Source: Acholoe squamosa (Eukaryota > Annelida > Polychaeta > Phyllodocida > Polynoidae). Taken from it: a DNA stretch of 64,000 nt. The DNA is taken from assembly GCA_949317995.1 (NCBI GenBank), contig OX439036.1, forward strand, positions 105,751,669 through 105,815,668, in the 5' to 3' direction. Under the pieces are notes generated by a model. It was not told where the DNA came from and searched no databases. It saw nothing but the letters and a program-made list of their open reading frames with translations. The translations under genes and the position numbers were made by a program. Of the stretch, positions 54,650-64,000 are shown one piece after another. Every line of letters begins with the position of its first letter. The first letter of the stretch is position 1.

Positions 54650-55440
54650 GAACTTTTCTTTCCATTCTGGTTACCATGGCAACCACTTTTATTGACAACA
54701 TTAACAATTTGCTAAAATGCTTCCTAAAGAGTCCAACCACCCCTACCCCCAAGGATTCTACGTTACTTCTAGGTTGTTTATATAAACCTTGGTTACTTAG
54801 CAACATCGGCTTTTCTAAGGATTTCCCTGACAACGGCCTTAACACAATGTTATTTGGCATTTTTCAGCATAGGTCTTCTTTTAAGCTGGTTTTTTATTTT
54901 CCATAGCAACAGTCACATCTCTTCCCAGCAGTAGAAAACCATGGACAGTAACGCATCATAATAGGCCTATAGATCTTTTAGATAATAAACTTGCCACTTT
55001 TATCTCCTTAATATCATAGTCAAGGGCTTTACTATTTCAAATAAGGAACATTGGTTGCCTAGTAATAGCCCCTTAAAGGATTGCCTTAGTAACAACCTTA
55101 GCACAATGTTATTTGACATTTTTTGGCAAAGGTATTTATTCAAACTCATTCTTTTTTGGGGATACACTAGTGCCCTAAATAATTATATAATCGAAACAAA
55201 AAAACAAACAAACTTGCAGTCATATAGCAACAATGGTATGCTGTCATTTTCCATAGCAACAGTCACATGCCTAAATAGAAGTAGACATCCATATACATTA
55301 ATGCCGGTATATAAATCTCTCAGCCACCATTCCAGTTTATTATTCCATATCTTTTAAAGGATTTCCTTAGCAACAGATTTAACACAGTGTTATTTGGCAA
55401 TTTCCAACATGCTATTCATTCAAGCTGGTTTACTAGTGGA
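54650..55440 (+). repeat. Three diverged tandem repeats with GCAAC motifs
   Basis: Related blocks begin at about 54787, 55050 and 55350: GGATTTCCCTGACAACGG, GGATTGCCTTAGTAACAACC and GGATTTCCTTAGCAACAG, each followed by an ACAATGTTATTTGGCATTTT-like segment and, in two, CCATAGCAACAGTCACAT. The period is roughly 250-300 bases. Two open frames of about 100 codons over the region follow the repeat and are not convincing as genes. Confidence 0.7.
54669..54684. promoter_or_regulatory. RFX X-box-like palindrome
   Basis: GGTTACCATGGCAACC matches the RFX X-box consensus GTNRCC-(0-3)-RGYAAC on both half sites with a two-base spacer. Related half sites (TAGCAAC) recur in the surrounding repeats. This is sequence resemblance only; no target gene is visible beside it. 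Confidence 0.35.
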
Positions 55441-57673
55441 CGTGCTAGGTGGGTAGTCATTCCTGTGACCATCAGCTGAGTCATAGGGTAGGTTAACCTA
55501 AAGACGACCACATACCTTGAGTTGACCACCTGCTACCTTGTTTTCCTCACTTTTACATCTACTTTATGGGGCTGTACCTCTAATATTTCTGAAATAGAGG
55601 TGTTATATTATCTCATGGACTGGCCACCTATGAGATGTTGAGTAGTTATTATTGTATAACACTACACCAACGTACCCATGTTTGACTGGTTTCTATCATG
55701 GCCAACTGGCCATTTCTCCAGAAATCTTTAACTTTAGTTGCAGATTCTGAACATTGAGATTGTTCACATGTACCAAATATTGATCCTAGACATAGATATA
55801 TATATCATAAGTAAATGATGACATAAACAAATGTTCAGAAATGTTAAATACTTTCAGTTTAGGACTCATTTTCCCAGGCATGCCAATTTCACCATGAGAT
55901 GACCACCATTTCACCTTGAGTTGATCACCACTCACAGAGAGAGTTATGCCTTTAATTGAGTAGAAACCACTGATTATGAAGGATTACATCAAAAGATTCA
56001 TATCCATAATATCTCGGGACATTGCATTCTCTAGATGATATCTCTATGCATGGGTTTAAAACTTTGCTGTTTTCCTATTATGAGTAGTATGCAAAGGAAC
56101 CATATGACATCAAGAACATAAATGCTAAGTCAAGCAAAATGTTACTGTGGTGGATATTGATAGATAATCATAAAACAAAGCCTTTTTAATGCAGGGCTAG
56201 GATTATTACCTCTAATTGGATGGGAATGGCAACTATGATGAACATAATCTTTACTGAAATATCCCTTCCAATTTAGCTGCTGCAAAACATACATTTTCAT
56301 TACAATATACCACCATCAACAGTAACATTATATTGTATATTTATGTAAGACACTTATTCTTTTTTGAAATTATGGCTTAATGGAAATGGCCCCATTCAAA
56401 GGCTGTGTATCAAGTGGTCGTCTCAAGGTGAAAAGTGGTCATCTCGAGGGGAAAATGAACTAAATGGAATGTTCTTAGTAAGGTTGATAAACTAGATAGA
56501 TATTATATACATGGATTTTCAAGATATAGCAGGTAAAAAAGCCTAAACAATTATCTTCCATTCAATGCCTTTTGGAAGTCTGAGGACCTAAAACTCTCAG
56601 AGATATTACACACTACAAATCTCTCATTGAAGGCCTGCACAGGAACGGTCATCTTTTGGTTAATCTACCCTATTATTAAAAGTAGCTGTTCATGTTGTTG
56701 TATTGTGTTACCCCTCAGGGTTTTTACAAGTTGAGGCCTGTGCCTATGATTGGGCCTTTCCCAAAAAGATAATTGCAGGATGACAATGATTAAAAGGCTG
56801 CAATGCCATTGGTATAGGCTTAGTTCAGGGGGGTCTTGCAAATAAGGGGATAGTTAGTTTTTTATCTAAGAAGTGCATCACCTTGAGTAGCTTACTTTCT
56901 TTCATGTGGTGACTTCTTTCATGTTGCCCAAAGGCAGTCAGGAAGTGCCATCCCAGAAAAAAGTGATATGAGTAGGTAACGTTTCAGGAGTAGTCAAGTA
57001 CCTTCCCATAACTATGGTTGCTACTCAAAATAACAGCAGGGAAGAGAGGGTCAGACAGAAAGGCATCTTCTTAGGCAATAGCGTGACTTTTTAAAGTGAG
57101 CTATTTAGAACTTAGTGGAATATCTAGCTTATCTTTAATGGCCTCCAGAATGGACATTAAAGGCTGCAGACGTTGAGGGATATTAACGTTCTAAAGATAT
57201 TACATAATAGAAATTGTGACCCATATTTTTCAATATGAGTGACCGGAGTGATTCTTTAAAAAGGGATGTTCATTTAGCCGTAAATGGACTATGGACTGAC
57301 TGATCATTACCATGTGTGGCGGGATTGACCAGCGGGCCTCGGAATAATAATCCTACAGCTCAACCCTGGACACACAGGGAGTGATCATTGTTCTACTATT
57401 CCTAGAGTTATATAATGGGACATTAATCTCTATTTCTATGGACAGTATTGAGTAAATCACCCTGGTTTGAGAGTATCTCTACCACTGGGTGGGTGATCTG
57501 CCAGTGCAAGATCCCGGGCCAGATCACCTGCCCAGTGCCTTCTTCTTATTAACATGGGGTTCAATGGGATCACCATGCCCAGCTCCACTCTTTGATGGTA
57601 GAACTTATCACAACACCAGCCAGACTCTAGTACATTTAAGTGATTATTCTAAAATGGCATTATTCTATAATCA
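55441..57673. other. No gene recognised
   Basis: About 2.2 kb inside the long inverted-repeat pair. Only short frames occur. GAGTTGACCACC, GAGATGACCACCA and GAGTTGATCACCAC phrases at 55518-55930 and reverse-type phrases at 56415-56450 (AGTGGTCGTCTCAAGGTG, GTGGTCATCTCGAGG) form a loose inverted set. Confidence 0.45.
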
Positions 57674-58278
57674 CTAGTGGCTTCGCCACTAGATAGTGGG
57701 TGCAAAGGCTTTGATAATGATATGTCCTACCCATTCCCCTGCCCCCCCCCTGCAGCCAAAATCAAATAGGTACTTCCATGCAGTCCCCTGGTGTCTTACC
57801 CCAAAAGCGCTTATCTTAGAGGCGCTTATCTTAGCAACTGATGTCATAGCAACGTTAAACAATTTTGCACTCTCCCAGCAGATTTTCCCGGAGGTTACTT
57901 TATCAGTCAATTTACAGTTTTATCTATTATTCACATCAGGGCGGGGGCCGATCTCTTCGAATCGAGATCCAAAATGGCAGAAATTAGGGGAAAAAATAGC
58001 TATGACAATTTTGTGGCATTGTGTAAATGCTCTTTGTTTTTATTTGCTTCTGAATCCTATGATTTGGTCGATAAGGAGAAGTGTTATTGAATAGGGGTAT
58101 CTCAAAATATCAAAATTCTTGAAATTCCATAGAAAAATCGAGTTAACTTTGAAAAAATTACATACTTTTAACTAGCCTCTTTTGGTTTATCTGTTCCTGG
58201 CAAGCATTCAAGCCTATTTCAATGGGGTGGGAACCACCGACGAACCAATGCCTTTTTATATATAGGGTAATAATCACT
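57674..58278 (-). mobile_element. Long inverted repeat, right arm
   Basis: Reverse complement of 53305-54010 with substitutions and indels: ACTAGTGGCTTCGCCACTAG at the inner edge (57675), ATCTCTTCGAATCGAGATCC near 57951, GTTCCTGGCAAGCATTCAAG near 58193, and the outer edge near TATAGGGTAATAATCAC. Each arm may be a separate copy of one element that ends in the CTAG hairpin, or the pair may be the arms of one 5-kb element. Confidence 0.8.
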
Positions 58279-58352
58279 CCCTCCATTAACCAGGCATCCT
58301 TCCCACTCATGCTGACAATTCACTGTAATTTACCACCCTCCTCGACAAGCGT

Positions 58353-58570
58353 CTAACCCTTTAAGGGCCGCTAATGCAGGAGCGCGTCATGCCCATGCCA
58401 ACGAGTTGGCATGATGTTCCAATGAAGTGCTGGCAAGACTCCTCACCAGCACTTCATTGGAGCATCATGCCGACTCTCTGGGACTGTATGAACCCCATAG
58501 TGTTAGAATGATGCATAAATGTAGCTCTGGCGAGTTACTCACTACGGCTGTATTCATACATCATGACACC
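58353..58570. mobile_element. Multi-hairpin element (family P), copy T, split by a MITE
   Basis: Begins CTAACCCTTTAAGGGCCGCT. Both hairpins are clear: CCAATGAAGTGCTGGCAAG / CACCAGCACTTCATTGG and AATGTAGCTCTGGCGAG / CACTACGGCTGTATTC. It is interrupted at about 58571 by the next MITE; GTAAGGGCTAAC at about 58765 could be its displaced right end. Confidence 0.75.
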
Positions 58571-58728
58571 CTATGGAACGTTCAACAATTACTTCACTGC
58601 TTGGGGGAGGGTGACCCATGTATTTGGGTTCCTCTATATGTTCAATAAAAAAAGAGTGACAAGGGGGTGGGTGGGTCCTGAAAAATGCCTAAATACCAGT
58701 GACATGATTGTTGAACAGTCCCCTATGG
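58571..58728. mobile_element. MITE, TTCAACAAT family, copy 3
   Basis: GGAACGTTCAACAATTACTT at the left and GACATGATTGTTGAACAGTC at the right bound about 158 bases; the interior matches copy 2. CCCTATGG stands at both borders, but related CCTATG bases end the other copies too, so this may be part of the terminal repeat and not a duplication. Confidence 0.82.
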
Positions 58729-59127
58729 GCGAAGCGCACAAAGATTCTGTGCGGCTGCAACACTGTAAGGGCTAACATTTAGCAATGCGTGGATGAATCT
58801 CAAAAGGGGAAGGGGAAACCAACTCCAATCCCTGGGGAAGACTAGGCCTCATATTTTTGCTGGATTGATTGTAATAAGATTGTACTTCTATATGGGGATA
58901 TAAATGACTCCAGTCCCAGGGGTGGAGTAAGACATGCCTGTCCATGCTCCATAGAGCATATAGTGTAAGTCTATTGTAACTGTCATAGGCTTTGTTAAAC
59001 ATGCATAATGCATATCATGATAAATCACCAATTAATATTGAATTATTGCATTGTCTGTCAAGTCATAAGAGAATAGATACCATTCTTACTGCTGCAATTT
59101 ATAACCCAAGTCACTTCCTTTTTGTTG
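58729..59127. other. No gene recognised
   Basis: About 400 bases between the MITE and the tandem duplication, with no recognised content apart from the possible family P end at 58765. Confidence 0.5.
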
Positions 59128-59396
59128 AAGTCTTTATTGCTCAATCCATGAAAAAGTTATCGTTGGAAACTTTCTCTGATCGCTTTAGATTAGTTAGGCT
59201 GCAAATCAGATGGAAGTGTTTTACAGCCAACTCATTAACTTCTTTTTCAACTTTAATAAAACTGATGTTCAGATTTTAATTGTTCTGCAGACTAACATTT
59301 GACTTAGTTTCATGACCTAATTTTGTGAGAAGGGAGTAGCGCATTGCCTTGACAACCGAGCTGGTGATCTTTACCCTCTAAGGACTGGATAACACT

Positions 59397-59540
59397 TTAA
59401 CCCTTTGAGGGCCGCTAATGATTGATGCATCATGCCCATTGGTCGTCATGATGCATGAATGCAGCCCTGGCTAGTTACGCAACCAGGCTATATTCATGCA
59501 TCATGCCCTCCCTACAGGGTTGATACAATACTGGAGGGGG
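59397..59540. mobile_element. Family P left half, unit 1 of the duplication
   Basis: Begins TTAACCCTTTGAGGGCCGCT, with the hairpin ATGCATGAATGCAGCCCTGG / ACCAGGCTATATTCATGCAT, and stops at GATACAATACTGGAGGG where X begins. The corresponding right half is at 62101-62352. Confidence 0.8.
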
Positions 59541-60615
59541 TTGCTCTTATAGTAAAAGGAAGAGCTGGCTAAAAATGCCCTCATTTCCAGTCCTTTCTTT
59601 TCATGTAGCTATAACTTGTCCATTTGGTTGCTCACAAGTGGTCATTCAAGTAGGGGGATTTGAGTAGACCAGGTCACCAGAAAGCAGTAGATTTTGTGTT
59701 TTGGGGTCATTTTGGACTCTTGTGGCTCTAGAGAAAGAAGTTGTGAATCGATCTTGCCTTACATAGACTCATTTGATAGAGGACACTTAGGGCTATCTGA
59801 AAGGTGTAAATTTGTGGTGATCCATTAAGAACTCATAGACTTATAGCCAAGGGAAGTGAACAAAAATGGCCAAATTTGTTCTTTTTTGCCTTTTTGTATT
59901 TTTTACAAGTGTCCTCTATTGAATAAAGAACATCTAGGGCATCCCAAAGTTATTTTTTGTATTGCATATGATCATATTTATCATTTCCATGAGGTTTGGA
60001 CATGTTACTGAGTGAGAATTTTTCATCATGTGTCTTTGAAAATAGAAATCTGTAATTTGTAACATCCGGTACCTAAATCTAAATCAGTTATAAAACATGG
60101 AAAAAATGAAGCTTCAAAATCTTAGCCATAACCCATATGAAGGGCCCTAGTATCCCCTACTTTGGTGAAAAAATTGTGTGTCTATCAGCATTTGTCTCCG
60201 TGTGAGAGCAGCTTATGTGAAATAATTCCGATAAAAGTACTGGACGTTACGTAACGTCCGATACTATTATCATCATGTAAGAGGCATTCTACTGTGCATG
60301 CATAACTCAAATTTTGTTCCATTTTGTAATTGAAGTCAATAATAGACATATTGACCTTGTTATTTCATTTGTTTGTTATACATAATGGGACATTCTTATA
60401 TTCTGAGAGCAACTTCAATTACCTCCATATTTCATCATTTTGGTACCGGATGTTACATGACACAAAATAAGCAATAAAAATGGAATCAGACGTCCTAAGT
60501 CGGTATTTTTTGGTTTTCGGAGCTGAAGGGATGTCCCTTCATAAATTTGGTAAGGTTATATAAAGTAATTAGAAAAGAGGATACCTACTGAGAGCTGTTT
60601 TTACCATAGGAGCAA
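59541..60615 (+). mobile_element. Element X, copy 1 (1.07 kb, inverted ends)
   Basis: The left end is TTGCTCTTATAGTAAAA and the right end TTTTTACCATAGGAGCAA, which is the left end inverted with two mismatches. No reading frame of note lies inside, so it is non-autonomous. It contains the perfect 18-base palindrome GGACGTTACGTAACGTCC at 60242-60259. The reverse complement of its left 115 bases occurs twice at 9.5-10.3 kb. The superfamily is unknown. Confidence 0.82.
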
Positions 60616-60882
60616 GTCTTTATTGCTCAATCCATGAAAAAGTTATCGTTGGAAACTTTCTCTGATCGCTTTAGATTAGTTCGGCTGCAAATCAGATGGA
60701 AGTGTTTTACAGCCAACTCATTAACTTCTTTTTCAACTTTAATAAAACTGATGTTCAGATTTTAATTGTTCTGCAGACTAACATTTGACTTAGTTTCATA
60801 AACTTATTTTGTGAGAAGGGAGTAGGTTATTGCCTTGACAACTGAGCTGGTGATCTTAACCCTCTAGGGACTGGATAACACT

Positions 60883-61026
60883 TTAACCCTTTGAGGGCCG
60901 CTAATGATTAATGCATCATGCCCATTGGTCGTCATGATGCATGAATGCAGCCCTGGCTAGTTATTCAACCAGGCTATATTCATGCATCATGCCCACCCTA
61001 CGGGGTTGATACAATACTGGAGGGGG
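60883..61026. mobile_element. Family P left half, unit 2 of the duplication
   Basis: Same as 59397-59540 with a few substitutions (ATTAATGCATCATGCCC, TTATTCAACCAGG). Confidence 0.8.
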
Positions 61027-62100
61027 TTGCTCTTATAGTAAAAGGAAGAGCTGGCTAAAAATGCCCTCATTTCCAGTCCTTTCTTTTCATGTAGCTATAA
61101 CTTGTCCATTTGGTTGCTCACAAGTGGTCATTCAAGTAGGGGGATTTGAGTAGACCAGGTCACCAGAAAGCAGTAGATTTTGTGTTTTGGGGTCATTTTG
61201 GACTCTTGTGGCTCTAGAGAAAGAAGTTGTGAATTGATCTTGCCTTACATAGACTCATTTGATAGAGGACACTTAGGGCTATCTGAAAGGTGTAAATTTG
61301 TGGTGATCCATTAAGAACTCATAGACTTATAGCCTGGCAAGTGAACAAAAATGGCCAAATTTGTTCTTTTTTGACTTTTTGTATTTTTTTCAAGTGTCCT
61401 CTATTGAATAAAGAACATCTAGGGCATCCCAAAGTTATTTTTTGTATTGCATATGATCATATGTATCATTTCCATGAGGTTTGGACATGTTACTGAGTGA
61501 GAATTTTTCATCATGTGTCTTTGAAAATAGAAATCTGTAATTTGTAACATCCGATACCTAAATCTAAATCAGTTATAAAACATGGAAAAAATGAAGCTTC
61601 AAAATCTTAGTCATTACCCATATGAAGGGCCCTATTATCCCCTACTTTGGTGAAAAAATTGTGTGTCTATCAGCATTTCTCTCCGTGTGAGAGCAGCTTA
61701 TGTGAAATAATTCCGATAAAAGTACTGGACGTTATGTAACGTCCGGTACTATTATCATCATGTAAGAGGCATTCTACTGTGCATGCATAACTCAAATTTT
61801 GTTCCATTTTGTAATTGAAGTCAATAATAGACATATTGACCTTGTTATTTCATTTGTTTGTTATACATAATGGGACATTCTTATATTCTGAGAGCAACTT
61901 CAATTACCTCCATATTTCATCATTTTGGTACCGGATGTTACATGACACAAAATAAGCAATAAAAATGGAATCAGACGTCCTAAGTCGGTATTTTTTGGTT
62001 TTCTGAGCTGAAGGGATGTCCCTTCATAAATTTGGTAAGGTTATATAAAGTAATTAGAAAAGAGGATACCTACTGAGAGCTGTTTTTACCATAGGAGCAA
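61027..62100 (+). mobile_element. Element X, copy 2
   Basis: A duplicate of 59541-60615 produced by the tandem duplication; both ends are intact (TTGCTCTTATAGTAAAA and TTTTTACCATAGGAGCAA). Confidence 0.82.
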
Positions 62101-62352
62101 CATGCTCCTGGAGGGTCGGCGTGATGCTCTGGACAATGAAGTGCTGGTTATAAGTGTTGGTTCCACTGCTGTCGGTCGGGCAAATTGTCGCTAATATGAC
62201 GATTTCTAATACATCAAAAGTATCGGAATAAATAGGGCAGGTTAGTGCTAATCTGACCAATTTATGCCTCTGGAACTAGTGCTGCAGTTGTCTCATCGGT
62301 GCTTCATGATGACAAATGGGCATGATGCACTCCTGCTTTAGCGGCCCTTAAA
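62101..62352. mobile_element. Family P right half beyond element X
   Basis: CTCCTGGAGGGTCGGCGTGA continues the family P sequence where the left half at 61026 broke off. An unrelated segment of about 150 bases (CGGTCGGGCAAATTGTCGCT) sits in the middle. The right end reads GCGGCCCTTAAAGGACTAA. Together with the left half it shows that X inserted into a family P element. Confidence 0.7.
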
Positions 62353-62397
62353 GGACTAAAGAACCATACCCGTTACTCATGCAACATCCAAGCCCCT

Positions 62398-62719
62398 TAT
62401 TTTATGTGAATAACTTCTTCCCGTAGAGATAGCATTGCGCGGCCGATCCGCACATCCCCAGTGGCGTAACGTGTGCCGATCCACCACAGCGGCCGATCCA
62501 CCACTGCAGCCTCGTTCTGGGTGCATGTAAACATTCAAAATGGCGGACCGGCGCTTTGACGGGGAACTACGGTACCGGATTTTGATAATTTTTCCTTATT
62601 TAAACATCTAAAAACATAAAATAAATATAGAACTAAACTCCCCTGGTGTCCTAGGTGGCTGATCCACCCCTCGGGGTGGATCAGCCACCTCGTACACCAC
62701 GGTCGTTTAGTTCTATCTA
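62398..62719 (-). mobile_element. Hairpin-headed repeat HP-A, copy 3 (inverted)
   Basis: The reverse complement of copies at 5041 and 50748. The hairpin at 62629-62712 is the most symmetrical of the three: GGTGGCTGATCCACCCC against GGGGTGGATCAGCCACC, in an outer stem AACTAAAC / GTTTAGTT. The remaining body carries CATTCAAAATGGCGGACC and GTGGCGTAACGTGTGCCG. Confidence 0.87.
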
Positions 62720-63682
62720 TTTATCCTTTAAGGGCTGCCTGATGTCTCCAAGTCTATGGCCTTTTGTCCTCATGATTTTACCAATTGGAATGTATAATTG
62801 AAGTCAATGCCTGGGGACCTTTTTTCTATTTCTGATGTTCCAGAGCTGTTCAAAGTTGCAAATTATCAAAACTGTAATTTATATAAAATTTCCTTTCCAT
62901 AGTGCTGTTCAAATGGAAAGAAGCTAAAAAGACAGTTCCATTGCCCTTCCACAGGCCATTAAAACCCTCCAAAATGGAAGTCATTTGAGAGAGCCATTAA
63001 GTACGGTCTTGAATAACCTCAGGTCTTGAATAAGTGCTGGGGGCATAGGGGTGTTGAAATTTCAAAATCCACTATAATCTAAGTGTCGGATAAGCGCCGG
63101 TCTTGTATATGAGTGCCATGGTAGAGCCTATTTGAAATTAATGAGCGCCCTGGCACTTATACGGGCCAATATGGTATTTGAAATTTCGAGTCCTTATGCT
63201 GCATGGCCTAGATCCACTATTATATAATCTATAAATGAAAGTAGCCCTGGCAAAGCTTCTCATTGGGCTGACCCATCAACCATGTGGCATGATGCACTAA
63301 TGCAGGCCGGGTGTCTCGATGCATGATTTTTACCTACTTTAATATTGTAGTCATTAAATCTATATTAAGTCGATGTCCTATGCTCAAAGGCTTAAAGTGT
63401 TCTAAACTGATAAACCCAGATTTGCTTTGATACCCTGGAGGCCCCCTGCCCCCAGGGGATACAGTGGGTGTCATTTGGCCCATAGATCTACTTTTATCAG
63501 TCCACATTAAAACTGGTAGAATTCTCCTATTCCACCCAGAGATAAGAATAATCTGCGCCGTGCAATGCATTCTTAAAACAGGAAATTGACTTTCAGTTGA
63601 GAAATGTCCCAACCATTGTTAGAGCATGTTTTAAGGTTTGAGTTATTTCCCTTTTTCATTATTTTCTTAAGCCTTTAGAGAT
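62720..63682. other. No gene recognised; GCGCTTATT-family at 63005-63180
   Basis: GGTCTTGAATAAGTGCTGGG, GTCGGATAAGCGCCGGTCTT and GGCACTTATACGGGCCAATA mark an inverted GCGCTTATT-family copy. A minus-strand frame of 92 codons (63334-63612) has no recognisable domain and is not called. Confidence 0.5.
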
Positions 63683-63915
63683 TGCATGGTGGTTTATTGC
63701 ATGATACCAATTTTTGCGTCATGATGCATGAATGGATTCTTGGTGAGTAACTCGCCAGTGCTGCATTCATGCATCATACCATACCACTTGGTATGATGCA
63801 TGAAGGATCATCATGATACACCAATGTAGTGCTTCCCACCAGCACTGCATTGGTGCATCATGACAACAAAAGAAGATGAAATCATGAGTCATCATGCGAC
63901 CCTTGAAGGTCTGAA
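63683..63915. mobile_element. Family P copy Y, degraded ends
   Basis: Two hairpins remain: GCATGAATGGATTCTTGGTG / CGCCAGTGCTGCATTCATGC, and CACCAATGTAGTGCTTCCCA / CAGCACTGCATTGGTGC. CATACCACTTGGTATG forms a short central palindrome in place of the usual CGACCCT stem. The TTAA ends are lost. Confidence 0.7.
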
Positions 63916-64000
63916 AGTTCCATTGAAAGAGGAGAAAAGTAGAAAAGTAGAGCTGACTGGTTTGGAGTCTCTTCGCTCGACTCCCTGGAGAAATGAGCTG

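Larger units (their letters stand above)
59128..62098 (+). repeat. 1,486-bp tandem duplication (two units)
   Basis: AAGTCTTTATTGCTCAATCC occurs at 59128 and 60614, and the two units remain closely similar to 60613 and 62098. Differences are scattered single bases (for example GGACGTTACGTAACGTCC in unit 1, GGACGTTATGTAACGTCC in unit 2). Each unit carries a family P left half and a full copy of element X. Confidence 0.95.

Noticed and set aside
54552-54906. Overlapping frames of about 100 codons on both strands
   Set aside because: Both are open over a diverged tandem repeat; no family is recognisable and both strands cannot be favoured by coding evidence.
58571-58728. 8-bp target duplication CCCTATGG around the TTCAACAAT MITE
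   Set aside because: The other copies end in related CCTATG or CCTTAG bases, so these may belong to the terminal repeat.
63334-63612. 92-codon minus-strand frame
   Set aside because: No recognisable domain or splice signals; I judged it chance.

Overview
The window reads as intergenic or intronic DNA from an animal nuclear genome, probably an aquatic invertebrate; I cannot name the species. The reasons are a DIRS-type tyrosine-recombinase retrotransposon, a 5'-truncated LINE, solo LTRs, tRNA-derived SINE-like units, many short inverted-repeat (MITE-like) elements, satellites, and no run of genes in either strand. The only long reading frames with recognisable domains belong to retroelements: a DIRS recombinase with a broken reverse transcriptase/RNase H (6.08-8.35 kb, minus strand) and a 604-residue LINE reverse transcriptase (37.75-39.56 kb, minus strand). 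One short candidate host exon is present: a start codon in good context followed by a consensus splice donor at 53,065-53,107.

Layout. 0-5.4 kb: MITEs, a tRNA-like SINE head, polypurine tracts and the first copy of a hairpin-headed family (HP-A). 6-8.4 kb: DIRS. 9-18.3 kb: AT and GA microsatellites, a 304-bp palindromic MITE with an empty-site comparison inside the same window, a second hairpin-headed family (HP-B), and other MITEs. 18.4-36.5 kb: repeated copies of a multi-hairpin element flanked by TTAA (piggyBac-like ends), a 50-bp tandem array, four tRNA-like units and one member of a solo-LTR pair. 37.4-39.6 kb: LINE. 40.5-42.3 kb: a 17-bp satellite. 43.9-48.3 kb: the second solo LTR, a 26-bp minisatellite and a 110-bp satellite. 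48.5-50.1 kb: an element made of minisatellites between short terminal inverted repeats. 50.7-53.1 kb: HP-A copy 2, duplicated tRNA-like units and the candidate exon. 53.3-58.3 kb: a pair of about 0.6-0.7 kb inverted repeats 3.7 kb apart, each ending in a small hairpin. 59.1-62.1 kb: a 1,486-bp tandem duplication that carries a 1.07-kb terminal-inverted-repeat element nested in a TTAA element. The rest is HP-A copy 3 and more TTAA elements.

The most unusual pattern is that several families carry long hairpins whose two arms agree with each other inside a copy while the arm sequence differs between copies or between the hairpins of one element. Simple decay does not give this pattern; it suggests templated copying of one arm from the other, or selection on the fold. 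All repeat coordinates and identities were judged by eye, without alignment software.
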